From Bog-756 sp963778165 (GTDB lineage: Bacteria > Actinomycetota > Acidimicrobiia > Acidimicrobiales > RAAP-2), in NCBI GenBank assembly GCA_963778165.1, contig CAVZTE010000004.1, forward strand, positions 372,001 to 436,000: 64,000 nucleotides of DNA. The letters are read 5' to 3'. Below the pieces are notes generated by a model, which worked only from the letters and a program-made list of their open reading frames with translations, searched no databases and had not been told where the DNA came from. Below are positions 52,001-60,301 of the stretch, piece by piece (position 1 is the first letter of the stretch; every line of letters begins with the position of its first letter). Both the position numbers and the translations under genes were made by a program.

Positions 52001-53531
52001 GGCCTGGCAGGAGTGGTTCGACGCCCTGCGGGTCGAAGGGCGGGCTGACTACGTGGCCGGCAGCTGGGCCCCCACCGAGCGTCGGGCCATGGCCGAAGCC
52101 GTGGCCGCCTCGGTCACCGATTCCCTGGCCGGCGACGACGAGGCCCTGGCCGAGTGCGTGACCGGCCACCTGGAGCTGGCCGGCCCGGTGACCGTCGAGA
52201 GGCTGGTGGCCGAGGCGGAACTGCCGACCGGCCCGGTCCGGGGCGTACCGGTCACCCCGGCCCGGGCCCGCACCGGCCTGGCCAGGCTGCAGGCGGTGGG
52301 CTCGGCCATCGAGCTGCCGGATGGGCGGTGGTGCGCCCGCCACGTGCTGGTGCGCCTCCACGCCGCCAGCCGGGGTCATCGCCGGCGGCAGGTCGAAGCA
52401 GTCAGCCTGGCCGACTTCGTCCGGTTCGTCACCTGCTGGCAGCACGTGGCCGCCGGGTCCAAGGTGGAGGGACGGAGCGGGCTGCTGTCGGTCATCGAGC
52501 AGCTCCAGGGCCTCGAGCTGGCTGCCGGCGAGTGGGAGCGCCATGTGCTCCCGGCCCGGGTGGTCGGCTACGACCCCCGGTGGTTGGACGAGCTGTGCCT
52601 GGCCGGCGAGGTGGCCTGGGGCCGGCTGACCCCCCGCCCCGAACGCGACGGTGACGAGACCGCCCCGGCCGGGGCGGCAGCGGGACGTCGGGGCTCGTCG
52701 ACGCCGTCCCCGGCCACCCCCCTGGCCCTGGTCACCCGGCAGGACCTGGCCTGGATGCTGGCCGCCACCCGCGACGACCGACCGCCGGCGGAGCCACTGG
52801 CCGGGGCCTCGGCCGACATCCTGGCCGTCCTCCGCCAGCGGGGAGCCTGCTTCCGCTCGGAGCTGGGCCCGGCCACCGGCCGGTTGAGCACCGAGGTCGA
52901 CGAGGGCCTGTGGGACCTGGTGGCCCGGGGCATCGTGACCGCCGACGCCTTCGCCGCCGTGCGGTCACTGCTCTCGGCCCGCCGACGCCAGCGGACCGGA
53001 GCCGGTCGGGCCCACACCCGCCGGGCCTCCCTGGGCCTCAAGCGCAGCGCGGTCGGTACCGGAACCGGCGAGGGTCGGTGGTCGGTGCTTCCGGAGCCCG
53101 ACCGCTCCGCCACCGGGGCGCAGGACGGGCCGCCGGCCGAGGAGATGGCCGAAGCGGTGGCCTGGCAGCTGCTGGCCCGCTGGGGCGTGGTGGCCTTCGA
53201 AGTCTGGTCCCGGGAGTCGTACCGGACCCCGTGGCGCGACGTGGTGCGGGCCCTGCGCCGGTTGGAGGCCCGCGGCCAGGCCCTGGGCGGCCGGTTCGTG
53301 GCCGGGATGTCCGGAGAGCAGTACGCCCTGCCCCAAGCGGTGGCCCTCCTGGCGGATGTGCATGCCGACCCCAGCCGGGGCGACGACGTGACGGTGGCCG
53401 GGGCCGACCCGCTCAACCTGACGGGCGAGTGGCTGGGAGGCGACCGGGTGCCGGCGGTCCGTCACCGCTCGGTCCACTACCGGAACGGGGCGGCAGACCA
53501 GACGGAGCTGGTGGCTTCGTCACTGCCATGA
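49080..53531 (+). CDS. lhr: Lhr-family DEAD/DEAH-box helicase
   Basis: The 1,483-residue protein is a full Lhr helicase. Motif I is SPTGTGKT (67-74), motif II is DEVH (197-200), motif III is LSAT, and motif VI is QRVGRANHQ. These are followed by the Lhr-specific winged-helix and beta-barrel domains to about residue 850 and the long C-terminal domain (Lhr-CTD) to the end. Lhr unwinds DNA:RNA and repairs damaged DNA, moving 3' to 5' on single strands. Its length and layout match mycobacterial Lhr. The ATG follows GGAG with a seven-base spacer. An internal Pro/Ala/Arg/Gly-rich stretch near residue 1190-1240 looks like a linker. Confidence 0.93.
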   Translation: MSAPTHVRSSDPESLPLDPVAPDDPILSSLHPAVAAWFRRRFPTGPTEPQRRAWPHILGGGDVLVASPTGTGKTLTGFLMAIDAAYRAHAEGSWHGDDAPAGPGVIYVSPLRALAVDVHENLQLPLAGIAEDAARLGLPAPELSVAVRTGDTPSAERAAMRRSPPDLLVTTPESLYLLVTAASSRAMVQSAHTVIVDEVHTLARDKRGAHLALTLERLSGLVSARGGRLQRIGLSATQRPLEVVAGLLSGSDPSRPPTTIVDCGHRRDLDVAIELPQSELEAVTSGLQLSDVLDRIAAHVLEHRTTLVFVNTRKMAERVAHQLALRLGSPEGTDQAATAEAGPGGPRADPVDAALQVAAHHGSLSSARRRIVEQRLRAGDLRALVATASLELGIDVGPVELVCQIGSPRAIGTFLQRVGRANHQLEGTPAGRLFPLTRDELVECTALLAGVRAGHLDVLEPPVAPLDILAQQVVAEVAAAGEWEVDGLFELVRRAGPYTGLSREDFDGVVEMVSWGIRTGRGRRGAHLHHDAVNGRLRARRGARLAALTSGGAIPETGDYRVVLDPDGVTVGSVHEDFAVEATAGDIFLLGTHSWRVAKVETGVVRVHDAGDLPPSIPFWLGEAPARTAELSEEVGSLRAHLEPLLAAGDGPGARGAVRSAAGVSDEVAAQVVSYLAAGRAALGALPTRHRLVIERVFDESEGTQLIVHSPYGGRINRALGLALRKRFCVSFDFELQAAADDDTVVLSLGPQHSFPLSQVPKMLNSRTVTEVLTQAVLPHPMLAARWRWNLTRALVVPRSRGGQRRPIHIQRMEADDLLAASWPALAACQENAGPGPVPVPDHVLVRQTVADCLSEPLDAAGLVALLEELEAGRIDVHLVESAEPSPLAHGILTGRPFTFLDGAPLEERRTRAVPVPRGLGPEGPNGLPVAASELGPLDDEAASQVLDQLRPRPRDPDELHDLLLSLVLCRPVPAWQEWFDALRVEGRADYVAGSWAPTERRAMAEAVAASVTDSLAGDDEALAECVTGHLELAGPVTVERLVAEAELPTGPVRGVPVTPARARTGLARLQAVGSAIELPDGRWCARHVLVRLHAASRGHRRRQVEAVSLADFVRFVTCWQHVAAGSKVEGRSGLLSVIEQLQGLELAAGEWERHVLPARVVGYDPRWLDELCLAGEVAWGRLTPRPERDGDETAPAGAAAGRRGSSTPSPATPLALVTRQDLAWMLAATRDDRPPAEPLAGASADILAVLRQRGACFRSELGPATGRLSTEVDEGLWDLVARGIVTADAFAAVRSLLSARRRQRTGAGRAHTRRASLGLKRSAVGTGTGEGRWSVLPEPDRSATGAQDGPPAEEMAEAVAWQLLARWGVVAFEVWSRESYRTPWRDVVRALRRLEARGQALGGRFVAGMSGEQYALPQAVALLADVHADPSRGDDVTVAGADPLNLTGEWLGGDRVPAVRHRSVHYRNGAADQTELVASSLP

Positions 53532-53560
53532 CCGGCCAGCCCTGACCGCTCAGGGCCGCC

Positions 53561-54055
53561 TCACTGGCGTGGTGGTCCCGTCCCCTCCAGGTGGTCGTCG
53601 GTCGAGGCCGGCGCGAACAGTGGGCGGCGCCGGCCCGGGAGCGGCGTCGGCGCCACGATGACCGGCAGGGAGGAGAGGCGGACCACCCGTTCCCGGATGC
53701 CGCGGCCGCTGAGCCGGCCGATCCGCCGGAGCCGGCGAGACCCCAGGATCAGGGCGTCGCACTCCCAGCGGGCGGCCTCGGCCACGATCCGGGTGGCCAC
53801 GTGCTCCTCGATGGCCGAGCAGGTCCGTCCCTCCGCTCCGATGTCGGCCAGGCGCAGGGCCAGTACGGCGTCGTCCACCAGGAGTTGGGCCTCGGCGGCG
53901 CTCTCGACGGGCGGGACCCGGGAGAGTCTGGACAGCTCCCGGGCATGCAGCACCCGGACGTCCGCTCCCGATCCGCGGGCCAGTCCGATGGTGAAGTCCA
54001 GGGCGGCCTGCCCGGAGTCGTACCGGTCGATGGCCAGCAACAGCCGATGCCACAT
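53561..54055 (-). CDS. Universal stress protein (UspA family)
   Basis: The 164-residue single-domain protein has the Usp fold: RLLLAIDRYDSGQAALDFTIGLA, a helix, VRVLHAREL, and the nucleotide-binding end CDALILGSRRLRRIGRLSGRGIRERVVRLSSLPVIVA, which fits the G-x2-G-x9-G-S/T pattern with partial match. The start at 54055 has AGGGGGGACGTGC upstream. The C-terminal 20 residues are a Pro/Arg-rich tail. It is cytoplasmic and may bind ATP during stress or stasis. Convergent with lhr. Confidence 0.85.
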   Translation of the reverse strand: MWHRLLLAIDRYDSGQAALDFTIGLARGSGADVRVLHARELSRLSRVPPVESAAEAQLLVDDAVLALRLADIGAEGRTCSAIEEHVATRIVAEAARWECDALILGSRRLRRIGRLSGRGIRERVVRLSSLPVIVAPTPLPGRRRPLFAPASTDDHLEGTGPPRQ

Positions 54056-54170
54056 GCACGTCCCCCCTTCGCCCTGTCCGTACCCATGATACGGGACCCC
54101 TCCGGCGCCGACCATACCCAACCGCGGCGCCAACCGGGCGTGGTCCGCCGGCCGGGAGTACGGTCGGCTC

Positions 54171-54638
54171 ATGGCGCGTGCCATAGCGACCGACACCCGG
54201 GTCGACCGGGCCGGGCTGGAGGAGTTCATCCGGCCCCGGCACTCGGCCGTCCTGTCCACCCGACGGTCCGACGGGTCGCCCCAGATGTCCCCGGTGACCA
54301 TGGGGGTCGATCCGGACGGAGCCATCCTGGTGGCCAGCTACCCGGAGCGGGCCAAGGTCCGCAACCTCCGCTCCCGCCCGTCCGCCTCGGTGTGCGTGCT
54401 GTCGGACACCTTCAACGGCCCGTGGGTCCAGGTGTACGGGTCGGCCACCGTGGTCGACCTCCCCGACGCGGTGGAAGGGCTGGTCACCTACTTCCGGTCG
54501 GTGAGCGGAGAGCATCCCGACTGGGACCAGTACCGTCAGGCCATGGTGGACCAGGGCAAGGTGCTCATCCGGTTGGCGCCGGTCGGGTGGGGCCCGATCA
54601 GCCGAGGGGGCTTCCCGCCCCGGTTGGCCGACGACTGA
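54171..54638 (+). CDS. PPOX-class F420-dependent flavin/biliverdin-type reductase
   Basis: The 155-residue protein has the split-barrel fold of the pyridoxamine-phosphate oxidase group: FIRPRHSAVLSTRRSDGSPQMSPV, the strand-turn DGAILVASYPERAKVRNLRS, and VQVYGSATVVDLPDAVE. In actinomycetes this class most often uses F420H2 to reduce biliverdin, quinones or similar; TIGR-type PPOX F420 proteins are about this size. It lies divergent from the stress protein, and is the last gene before a long non-coding stretch. Cofactor and substrate are inferred from family only. Confidence 0.85.
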   Translation: MARAIATDTRVDRAGLEEFIRPRHSAVLSTRRSDGSPQMSPVTMGVDPDGAILVASYPERAKVRNLRSRPSASVCVLSDTFNGPWVQVYGSATVVDLPDAVEGLVTYFRSVSGEHPDWDQYRQAMVDQGKVLIRLAPVGWGPISRGGFPPRLADD

Positions 54639-55429
54639 GCGGAGCCGCTTCGACGGCCCGGCCCCGGCCGGTGGTCGCCCGTCGCCACCCGGAACTGAGG
54701 ATCCTGTATTAGTGACCAAACCAGTCGACTTTATATAGAGCAGTCGGACTCCCGTTAGGGTCTCCGCCAGCCGCTATCGACCTGGCGCCTCACTCCCATA
54801 AGCCTCGGCGCCGGAGGCCCAAAATGCCTACGACCTTTCGGTCCCATGGGAGCGCCACTCTCCCGGTCGGGGCCCCATAGGACCCGAATGGCAACCACGG
54901 CCGGATGGCATCAATTCCGGACCCGACGTCCGACGCCAACCGCGCTGTGGTCCCGACGACACCGTCATCGGTTGAGACCGGCCGCCGAAGCCCCGGTCGG
55001 TGTTGAACTGGACTTCCACCCCGAATCAGACCAGGTGCGGTGATCCCGACGTTACGGATGCACGGTTACGAACGGCAGGGCCTTGTCGACAAAGGCGGAC
55101 GACACCACGCGCGCTCTTGTCGACAATGCCGCCCACCGCGGCGGCACGCTCTTGTCGGGAATGGCGACCGGTACCGGTCGATCGAGTTGTCGATTCCAAC
55201 GACTGTTCAACCACACCACAGAGTCGGTGCGCACCTCGCACGGCGCGAGTCACCGTCAATGACCGCGCCTCCATTTACGTTCTATCGGCGCGTCTTTCTT
55301 GCCGACGCCAACGGGGCATTGTCGCTCCTTGTCGACCCTCAGACACTCTCCGTGACGGCAGTTGCGAGCCTCTGTTCGTGCGCCTAGAAAGATGACGTAA
55401 CCGAGGCGCAGTAGAAAGAAGGCGGAGTT
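54639..55429. other. Long non-coding leader upstream of the polysaccharide cluster
   Basis: About 790 bases without a gene I can support; small frames in all directions lack ribosome sites and typical codon use. An A/T-rich patch (TTTATATAGAGC, near 54730-54741) may be a promoter -10 region. From 55083 a motif TTGTCGACAA recurs at about 35-bp steps. Composition is less GC-biased than flanking genes. It may be a regulatory leader for the operon starting at 55430 or 55672. Confidence 0.5.
55083..55196. repeat. Periodic TTGTCG(ACAA) motif array
   Basis: The 10-bp palindrome TTGTCGACAA occurs at 55083 and 55117, a variant TTGTCGGGAA at 55152 and TTGTCGATT at 55187: steps of 34, 35 and 35 bases. 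Another TTGTCGACC lies at 55329, four steps on. The units between the motifs are only weakly alike, so this is a motif array rather than a perfect tandem repeat. Confidence 0.55.
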
Positions 55430-55675
55430 ATGAAGGGGAGCACTGGTGACGTTTCCGACGTCTCCTGTCTTCCGTCGAACGCGGCCGTAGTGGCGTTGAG
55501 GGGTGGTGGACGTCCCCCATTGACGGAGGGTGGACGGACCGGAGACGTGTCGTCCGTCATCAGTGCACCGTCGGTGCCCTTGCACCACCACCCGGTGACG
55601 TCGGCCATGATCGGGAACCACCATTCGAACGACTTGCAAGCGCGGCCCGCGCAGGAGGTGAACGTCGGCGCATGA
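55430..55675 (+). CDS. Small hypothetical protein coupled to the epimerase gene
   Basis: An 81-codon frame begins with ATG after GAAGGCGGAGTT and ends with a TGA that overlaps the ATG of the epimerase gene (ATGA). Such coupling is common in this window and supports translation, perhaps as a leader peptide that regulates the downstream gene. The product is Ser/Val/Pro-rich with a HHHP and NHHSND histidine cluster and no signal or membrane helix. It has no recognised family, and codon use is not strongly typical. Confidence 0.4.
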   Translation: MKGSTGDVSDVSCLPSNAAVVALRGGGRPPLTEGGRTGDVSSVISAPSVPLHHHPVTSAMIGNHHSNDLQARPAQEVNVGA

Positions 55676-57027
55676 CAACGAGAGCCGAACTTGTCGAGCA
55701 GATCATCGAGCTCCGTCCGGAACGGGGCTTGGAGCGGCTCCAGTCACTCACGCGGGAGCTGGTCAACTTCCGGGCCAACCCGCAGATGGAGAAGCACCGT
55801 TTCGAAGGAACCCGGTTGCGGGGCATCCCGGGCTACAGCTGCGACCTCCTGCCGCGGTGGGAACGGGTCCTGGTCACCGGGGGCACCGGTTGCGTCGGCT
55901 ATGTGGTCCTCAGTCACCTCGTGCGGGATCTGCCCGACACCCGCTTCGTATCGGTGGCCCGCCAGCCGCCGGTTCCCGAGCGGATGGCGGACCGGGTCAC
56001 CTATCTGAGGGGTGACGTCCGCGACCGTCAGCAGATGAGCGAGATCATCCGGGACTTCCAGCCCGACCTCATCATCCACCTGGCCGCCCAGCGCAACCCG
56101 GCCCTGGCCGAGCGTCTGGTGGCCGAGACCGTCTCCACCAACGTGGTCGGGTCGCAGGTCATCCTGGAGCTGGCCGGCGAAGCCGGCGTGGGCACGGTGA
56201 TCGTGGCCAGCACCGGCAAAGCGGTGCGGCTGTTCACCGGCGACACCTACGCCGCCACCAAGAAGCTGGTCGAGTACCAGTCCGCGGTGATGGCCAAGCG
56301 GTACGACATGAACGTCTCGTGTACCCGCTTCACCCACGTGGTCGACAACAGCATCGTGGGGCAGAACATCCTCAAGTGGATCGCCAACGACGAGCCCATC
56401 CTGCTGCACTCGCCGTACGTGCAGCTCCCGGTGCAGTCGGCGCTGGAGTGTTATCAGCTGCTCATGACGGCCGGCGTGGTGTCGGAGCGGGACCGCCCCA
56501 AGGTGGTGGCGCTCCGCGACCTCGGTTGGCCTCCGATCGCGCTGCTCGACCTGACCCTCGACTACCTGTCCGACAACCCGCGCTCGATGTCACCGATCGT
56601 GATCACCGGCTATCCGCCCGGCTACGAGGCCGACGCCTATCCCGGCACCTACGATCCCCTCTCGGCCGGCGACGTGAGCCCCCTGGTGAACTGCATCGAG
56701 GCCACCCGGACCACCCCGACGCCGATCCTGGGAGACCTGATCGACCACTTCGAGCTGATCGACGGACAGTGCGAGGAGATCGACGACACGCTGAGACGGA
56801 TCACCGAGGCAGCCGAAGCGCCGAGGATGAGCAACCGGGTCATGGGGGACCTGTTGCACCGGGCGTCGCTCGCCCTCCTCCGGCATTCGATGGAGCAGGC
56901 GGACTCCGATCGGGTCAGACGGATCCACCAGTTCGGGATGCGCCACGATCCTCTGATCGATGATCATGCGCTCATCCACCGGCAGCTCGAGTTGTTCTTG
57001 GACACCGAGCATGCCGCGCTCGTGTAG
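55672..57027 (+). CDS. NAD-dependent epimerase/dehydratase (extended SDR, polysaccharide type)
   Basis: The 451-residue protein has an N-terminal helical extension (1-60), then an extended-SDR core with VLVTGGTGCVGYVV for NAD, LIIHLAAQRNPALAE, and the catalytic pair Y-A-A-T-K (TYAATKKLVEY). The 140-residue C-terminal extension is helical and of unknown role. The core resembles CapD/FlaA1-type UDP-sugar dehydratases/epimerases, which make activated sugars for surface polysaccharides. An AGGAGGTGAAC ribosome site lies upstream. It opens the cluster of GH26, GT2, GH16 and methyltransferase genes and is probably their sugar-nucleotide supplier. Confidence 0.85.
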   Translation: MTTRAELVEQIIELRPERGLERLQSLTRELVNFRANPQMEKHRFEGTRLRGIPGYSCDLLPRWERVLVTGGTGCVGYVVLSHLVRDLPDTRFVSVARQPPVPERMADRVTYLRGDVRDRQQMSEIIRDFQPDLIIHLAAQRNPALAERLVAETVSTNVVGSQVILELAGEAGVGTVIVASTGKAVRLFTGDTYAATKKLVEYQSAVMAKRYDMNVSCTRFTHVVDNSIVGQNILKWIANDEPILLHSPYVQLPVQSALECYQLLMTAGVVSERDRPKVVALRDLGWPPIALLDLTLDYLSDNPRSMSPIVITGYPPGYEADAYPGTYDPLSAGDVSPLVNCIEATRTTPTPILGDLIDHFELIDGQCEEIDDTLRRITEAAEAPRMSNRVMGDLLHRASLALLRHSMEQADSDRVRRIHQFGMRHDPLIDDHALIHRQLELFLDTEHAALV

Positions 57028-57050
57028 CCGGACACCCTCGGCCCCGCCCT

Positions 57051-58058
57051 GTGACGTTCTCCCGTCGACAATTCCTGTTGGGCCTCACCGGCGCGGCGGT
57101 GGTGGCGGGCGCCAGCGCGTGTGGTTCGTCCACGCCGTCGGGCACCTCGGCCACCTCGACCACGGCGGGGGGCGACGCCCTGGTCAACCGCATCAAGGTG
57201 GGCTGCTTCTTCCACCCCGCCGGGGCCCAGGCCAATCCGGTGGCCCCGGCCACCCTGGACGCCTTCGAGAAGACCCTGGGCAACCGGTTCGACATCATCC
57301 ACTACTTCTTCCCCTGGGGCGCCCCGTTCTCCGCGTCGTTGAACGCCAACGTGCCGACCCGGGAGCTCATGATCTCCTGGAACCCGTCGGGAACCGACAT
57401 CACCGAGATCCTCAAGGCCACCTACGACGCCTACATCGCCCAGTACGCCCGGGCGGCCAAGGCCTACGGCCACCCGGTCTACATCCGGTTCGCCGCCGAG
57501 ATGAACGGCAACTGGAACAGCTACTCCTCGGCCTCGCCCGGAGGCCCGTCGGCCTCGTCCTTCATTCTGGCCTGGCACCGGGTGGTGGGCATCTTCCGGG
57601 CGGTGAAGGCCGACAACGTGAAGTTCATCTGGTGTCCCACCGAGGTGGACTCCCCCGATGTGGCCGGCAACAAGCTGCCCGAGTACTGGCCGGGCTCCAC
57701 CTACGTCGACATCCTGGGGTTCGACTCCTACAACTGGTCGGTGGGATCACCCACCGAGGGAGCGGGGGGCTGGCGGACCTTCAACGAGACCTGCGCCACC
57801 GGGTACCCCCGGGTGGCGGCCCTGGACGCCAAACTCCCGATCTGGCTGTGCGAGACCGGCTGCACCGAGCGGGTCAGTGGTGACCCGGCCGGCGTGACCA
57901 AGGGCGGCTGGTTCCGAGACATGTTCGCCTCCACCGAGTACCCGCGGCTGGACGCCGTGGTGTACTTCTCCGAGAACGACACCTCCCTCAACCGGGACTG
58001 GCGCATCAACACCTCGGCCGAAGCGGTGGCGGGGTGGAAGCAGGGCTGGTCGGCATGA
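57051..58058 (+). CDS. TAT-exported GH26-like glycoside hydrolase lipoprotein
   Basis: The 335-residue protein has a twin-arginine signal (FSRRQFLLGL) with a lipobox ASAC (C24), so it is folded inside and anchored outside. The catalytic domain resembles GH26 beta-mannanases/beta-glycanases: acid/base E150 in YIRFAAEMNGNWNSYS and probable nucleophile E269 in LPIWLCETGC, with FIWCPTEVD between. It would cut a beta-linked glycan, perhaps trimming the polymer made by the adjacent glycosyltransferase. The GTG start at 57051 has a poor ribosome site. The next gene overlaps by four bases. Confidence 0.86.
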   Translation: MTFSRRQFLLGLTGAAVVAGASACGSSTPSGTSATSTTAGGDALVNRIKVGCFFHPAGAQANPVAPATLDAFEKTLGNRFDIIHYFFPWGAPFSASLNANVPTRELMISWNPSGTDITEILKATYDAYIAQYARAAKAYGHPVYIRFAAEMNGNWNSYSSASPGGPSASSFILAWHRVVGIFRAVKADNVKFIWCPTEVDSPDVAGNKLPEYWPGSTYVDILGFDSYNWSVGSPTEGAGGWRTFNETCATGYPRVAALDAKLPIWLCETGCTERVSGDPAGVTKGGWFRDMFASTEYPRLDAVVYFSENDTSLNRDWRINTSAEAVAGWKQGWSA

Positions 58059-59185
58059 CCCTGGTATCCGACGAACGGGACACCCGCACCGAGGCCGAGC
58101 CGTCGGTCGAGGAGCCGCGGACCAGCCAGATCGTGGTGCTGGTGCCGGCCCACAATGAGGAAGAGGCCATCGAGGAGACCTTGGAGTCCCTGTTCCGCCA
58201 GACCCGGCCGGTCGACCGGATCATCGTGGTCTGCGACAACTGCACCGACCGCACCGAGGAGATCATCGAGCCCCTGGACTGTGAGACCTTCCGGTCGAAG
58301 AACAACACCCAGAAGAAGGCCGGGGCGCTCAACCAGGCCCTGGCCCCGCTGTACACCACTCTGGCCGACACCGACAAGGTGCTGGTGATGGACGCCGACT
58401 CCATCCTCGACGAGCGGTTCGTGGAGGAGTCCTGCAAGCTCCTCGACGACGACCCGCAGATCGGGGCGGTGTCCGCCGCCTACGTGGGCAAGGACAAGCC
58501 TGGCTTCCTCCCCATGCTCCAGCGCATCGAGTACTCCCACGAGCGGCGCCGGGTGGCCCGGCGCCAGGCCCGGGTCACCTGCCTGTCAGGCACCGCGGCG
58601 GTCTTCACCATGGCCGCCCTGCGCCACCTGCTGGCCGAGCGGGGCAAGGCCGTCCCCGGCCAGGCCGCCAAACCGGAGGCGTACCTGTCGGTGTCGCTGA
58701 CCGAGGACTTCGAGATCACCCTGGCCTTGAAGGCCATCGGGTACGCACCACTGTCGCCCAGGACCTGCATCTCCCATACCGACGTGATGCCCACCGTTTC
58801 GATGCTGTGGAGCCAGCGGCTCCGGTGGCAGCGGGGCACCCTGGAGACCCTGCGCCTCTACGGGTTCACCCGGCTCACCTACCGGATGTACCTCACCCAG
58901 GTCTACACATACGCCATCTCCCTGGCCACCCCGCTCATGATCACCCTGTGGATGGTCTCGCTCTTCGTGCTCCACACCGGCCTGGTGTTCTCGTGGTGGA
59001 TCCTCCTGCTCCTTCCCCTGTCGGCCATCGAGCAGTTCATCGCCACCCTCCGGCTGCGCGACTGGAAGGCCAGCGTGACGGCCACCACCATCATCGTCCT
59101 GTGGATGTACGACAACATGAAGGCCGTCATCTACTGGCACGCCCTGCTCAAGCTGCTCAAGCGCACCGAATTCGAGTGGGACTAG
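58055..59185 (+). CDS. Membrane-embedded processive-type glycosyltransferase family 2
   Basis: The 376-residue protein has a GT2 catalytic domain: VLVPAHNEEEAIEETL, D61-N-C-T-D, the metal-binding D113-A-D115, T-E-D near 215 and QRLRWQRG, the Q-x2-RW motif of processive beta-glycan synthases. Then three to four C-terminal membrane helices follow (from about 285). This pattern is that of PgaC/hyaluronan/cellulose-synthase-like enzymes that polymerise and export beta-glycans. The ATG at 58055 overlaps the GH26 stop (ATGA), so the hydrolase and synthase are made together. Sugar specificity is unknown. Confidence 0.9.
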   Translation: MTLVSDERDTRTEAEPSVEEPRTSQIVVLVPAHNEEEAIEETLESLFRQTRPVDRIIVVCDNCTDRTEEIIEPLDCETFRSKNNTQKKAGALNQALAPLYTTLADTDKVLVMDADSILDERFVEESCKLLDDDPQIGAVSAAYVGKDKPGFLPMLQRIEYSHERRRVARRQARVTCLSGTAAVFTMAALRHLLAERGKAVPGQAAKPEAYLSVSLTEDFEITLALKAIGYAPLSPRTCISHTDVMPTVSMLWSQRLRWQRGTLETLRLYGFTRLTYRMYLTQVYTYAISLATPLMITLWMVSLFVLHTGLVFSWWILLLLPLSAIEQFIATLRLRDWKASVTATTIIVLWMYDNMKAVIYWHALLKLLKRTEFEWD

Positions 59186-59193
59186 GGACGACC

Positions 59194-59337
59194 GTGGAAC
59201 ACGCCATCGCCGAGTTCTTCCAGAACCTGTTCACCCTCCGTAAGTTCGACAGCATCGGGTGGATGATCATGAAGGTCCTGACCATCGCCACCTTCGTAGC
59301 CATCATGTGGCGGCTCATACCGCGCCGGACCCGCTAG
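59194..59337 (+). CDS. Tiny one-helix membrane protein
   Basis: Forty-seven codons start with GTG at 59194 after AGGGACG. The sequence VEHAIAEFFQNLFTLRKFD is amphipathic, followed by one membrane helix (WMIMKVLTIATFVAIMW) and a basic end RLIPRRTR. It lies eight bases after the GT2 stop and seven before the GH16 start, so the three are one transcript. By position it could be a small accessory subunit of the glycan synthase, as small membrane partners are known for other synthases. That role is inference; the coding call rests on its ribosome site, spacing and helix. Confidence 0.65.
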   Translation: MEHAIAEFFQNLFTLRKFDSIGWMIMKVLTIATFVAIMWRLIPRRTR

Positions 59338-59344
59338 CGACGCC

Positions 59345-60301
59345 GTGCGCCGGCGACGCACGGCCGAGGCTCCGGGGTCGGGGCCGGCGGGCCCGGAGGC
59401 GACGGCACCGCCGCGGTGGGCCGAGGAGTTCGCCACCCTCAGCCTGGTCACCCGGGAGGACCCCTCGGGCACCTGGTACGCCACCGAGCCCTACCTCGAG
59501 GGCGGGATGGTCGGGGAGCCCGACCCGGGATCCAAACTGACCTGGAACGCCAACCCCAATCAGGACTTCGGGGGACCGGTGGGGGCCATGGACCCCTTCA
59601 CCGTGGGCCCGGTGTCCGACAGCGCCGGCCAACCGGCCACCGGCGACTCCGCCCTGACCATCTCCTGTCGCCGGTACACCCCGGAGCAGCGGGCCGCGGT
59701 GGCGGCCTACAACACCTCGGCCCCCGGCGACCGGTGGGGCGGCACCCTGATCTCCAACCACCTCGCTGCCACCTTCACCTACGGCTACTTCGAGTTCCGG
59801 GCCTGCTTCCCGGTGGTCGGGCGCGGGATGTGGCCGGCCCTGTGGTTCTTCGCCGCCTTCGACTCCAACGGCGACGAGCGCCGGATGGCCGAGATCGACC
59901 TGGTGGAGATCTTCGGTCCGGCCGGGGGCACCCCCTGGTTCATGTCCCTGCACGAGCTGCAGTGGGGCGGGACGCCGGCCCCCGGGTCCAACGGGAGTGT
60001 GAACGGCTTCTACCAGGGCCGCCACGACACCACCCGCTGGCACACCTACGGCCTCGACTGGCAGGAGGATGCCCTGACCTTCTACGTGGACCGGGAGCCG
60101 GTGGCCCGGAAGAAGGGGCGGGACGCCCGGTTCTATCGTGGGGTGAAGATGGCCATCCGGCTCAACTACACCATGACCGTGCACGGGACCGGGCCGGCCT
60201 CGGGACCCGAGGACCCCTCGACCCCCGACCCGCTGACCATGAGTGTGGACTACATCCGGATGTGGCCGGACTTCGCCGGCTCCCTCGGGGCCGGAGGGTG
60301 A
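59345..60301 (+). CDS. GH16-family beta-glucanase/glycanase-like protein
   Basis: The 318-residue protein has a GH16 jelly-roll with the catalytic E183-I-D185-L-V-E188 (the ExDxxE type), YGYFEFRACFPVVGRGMWPALWFF before it, and WHTYGLDWQEDALTFYVD after it, all in order. These enzymes cut or transglycosylate beta-1,3/1,4-glucans. Oddly, the N-terminus (MRRRRTAEAPGSG) has no visible secretion signal, although substrates are extracellular; an indel or an alternative start may be hidden, or the enzyme may work inside. It is in the GT2 operon and overlaps the methyltransferase by four bases. Confidence 0.86.
   Translation: MRRRRTAEAPGSGPAGPEATAPPRWAEEFATLSLVTREDPSGTWYATEPYLEGGMVGEPDPGSKLTWNANPNQDFGGPVGAMDPFTVGPVSDSAGQPATGDSALTISCRRYTPEQRAAVAAYNTSAPGDRWGGTLISNHLAATFTYGYFEFRACFPVVGRGMWPALWFFAAFDSNGDERRMAEIDLVEIFGPAGGTPWFMSLHELQWGGTPAPGSNGSVNGFYQGRHDTTRWHTYGLDWQEDALTFYVDREPVARKKGRDARFYRGVKMAIRLNYTMTVHGTGPASGPEDPSTPDPLTMSVDYIRMWPDFAGSLGAGG

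Noticed and set aside
48735..52544. Large minus-strand open frame of 1,269 codons opposite lhr
   Set aside because: It is an antisense shadow of the conserved helicase: low-complexity Gly/His/Gln/Val content and no domain match.
55083..55340. Regular ~35-bp motif spacing looked like a CRISPR or tandem-repeat array
   Set aside because: Only about ten bases recur, with no long identical repeats, no unique spacers between them and no cas genes nearby.
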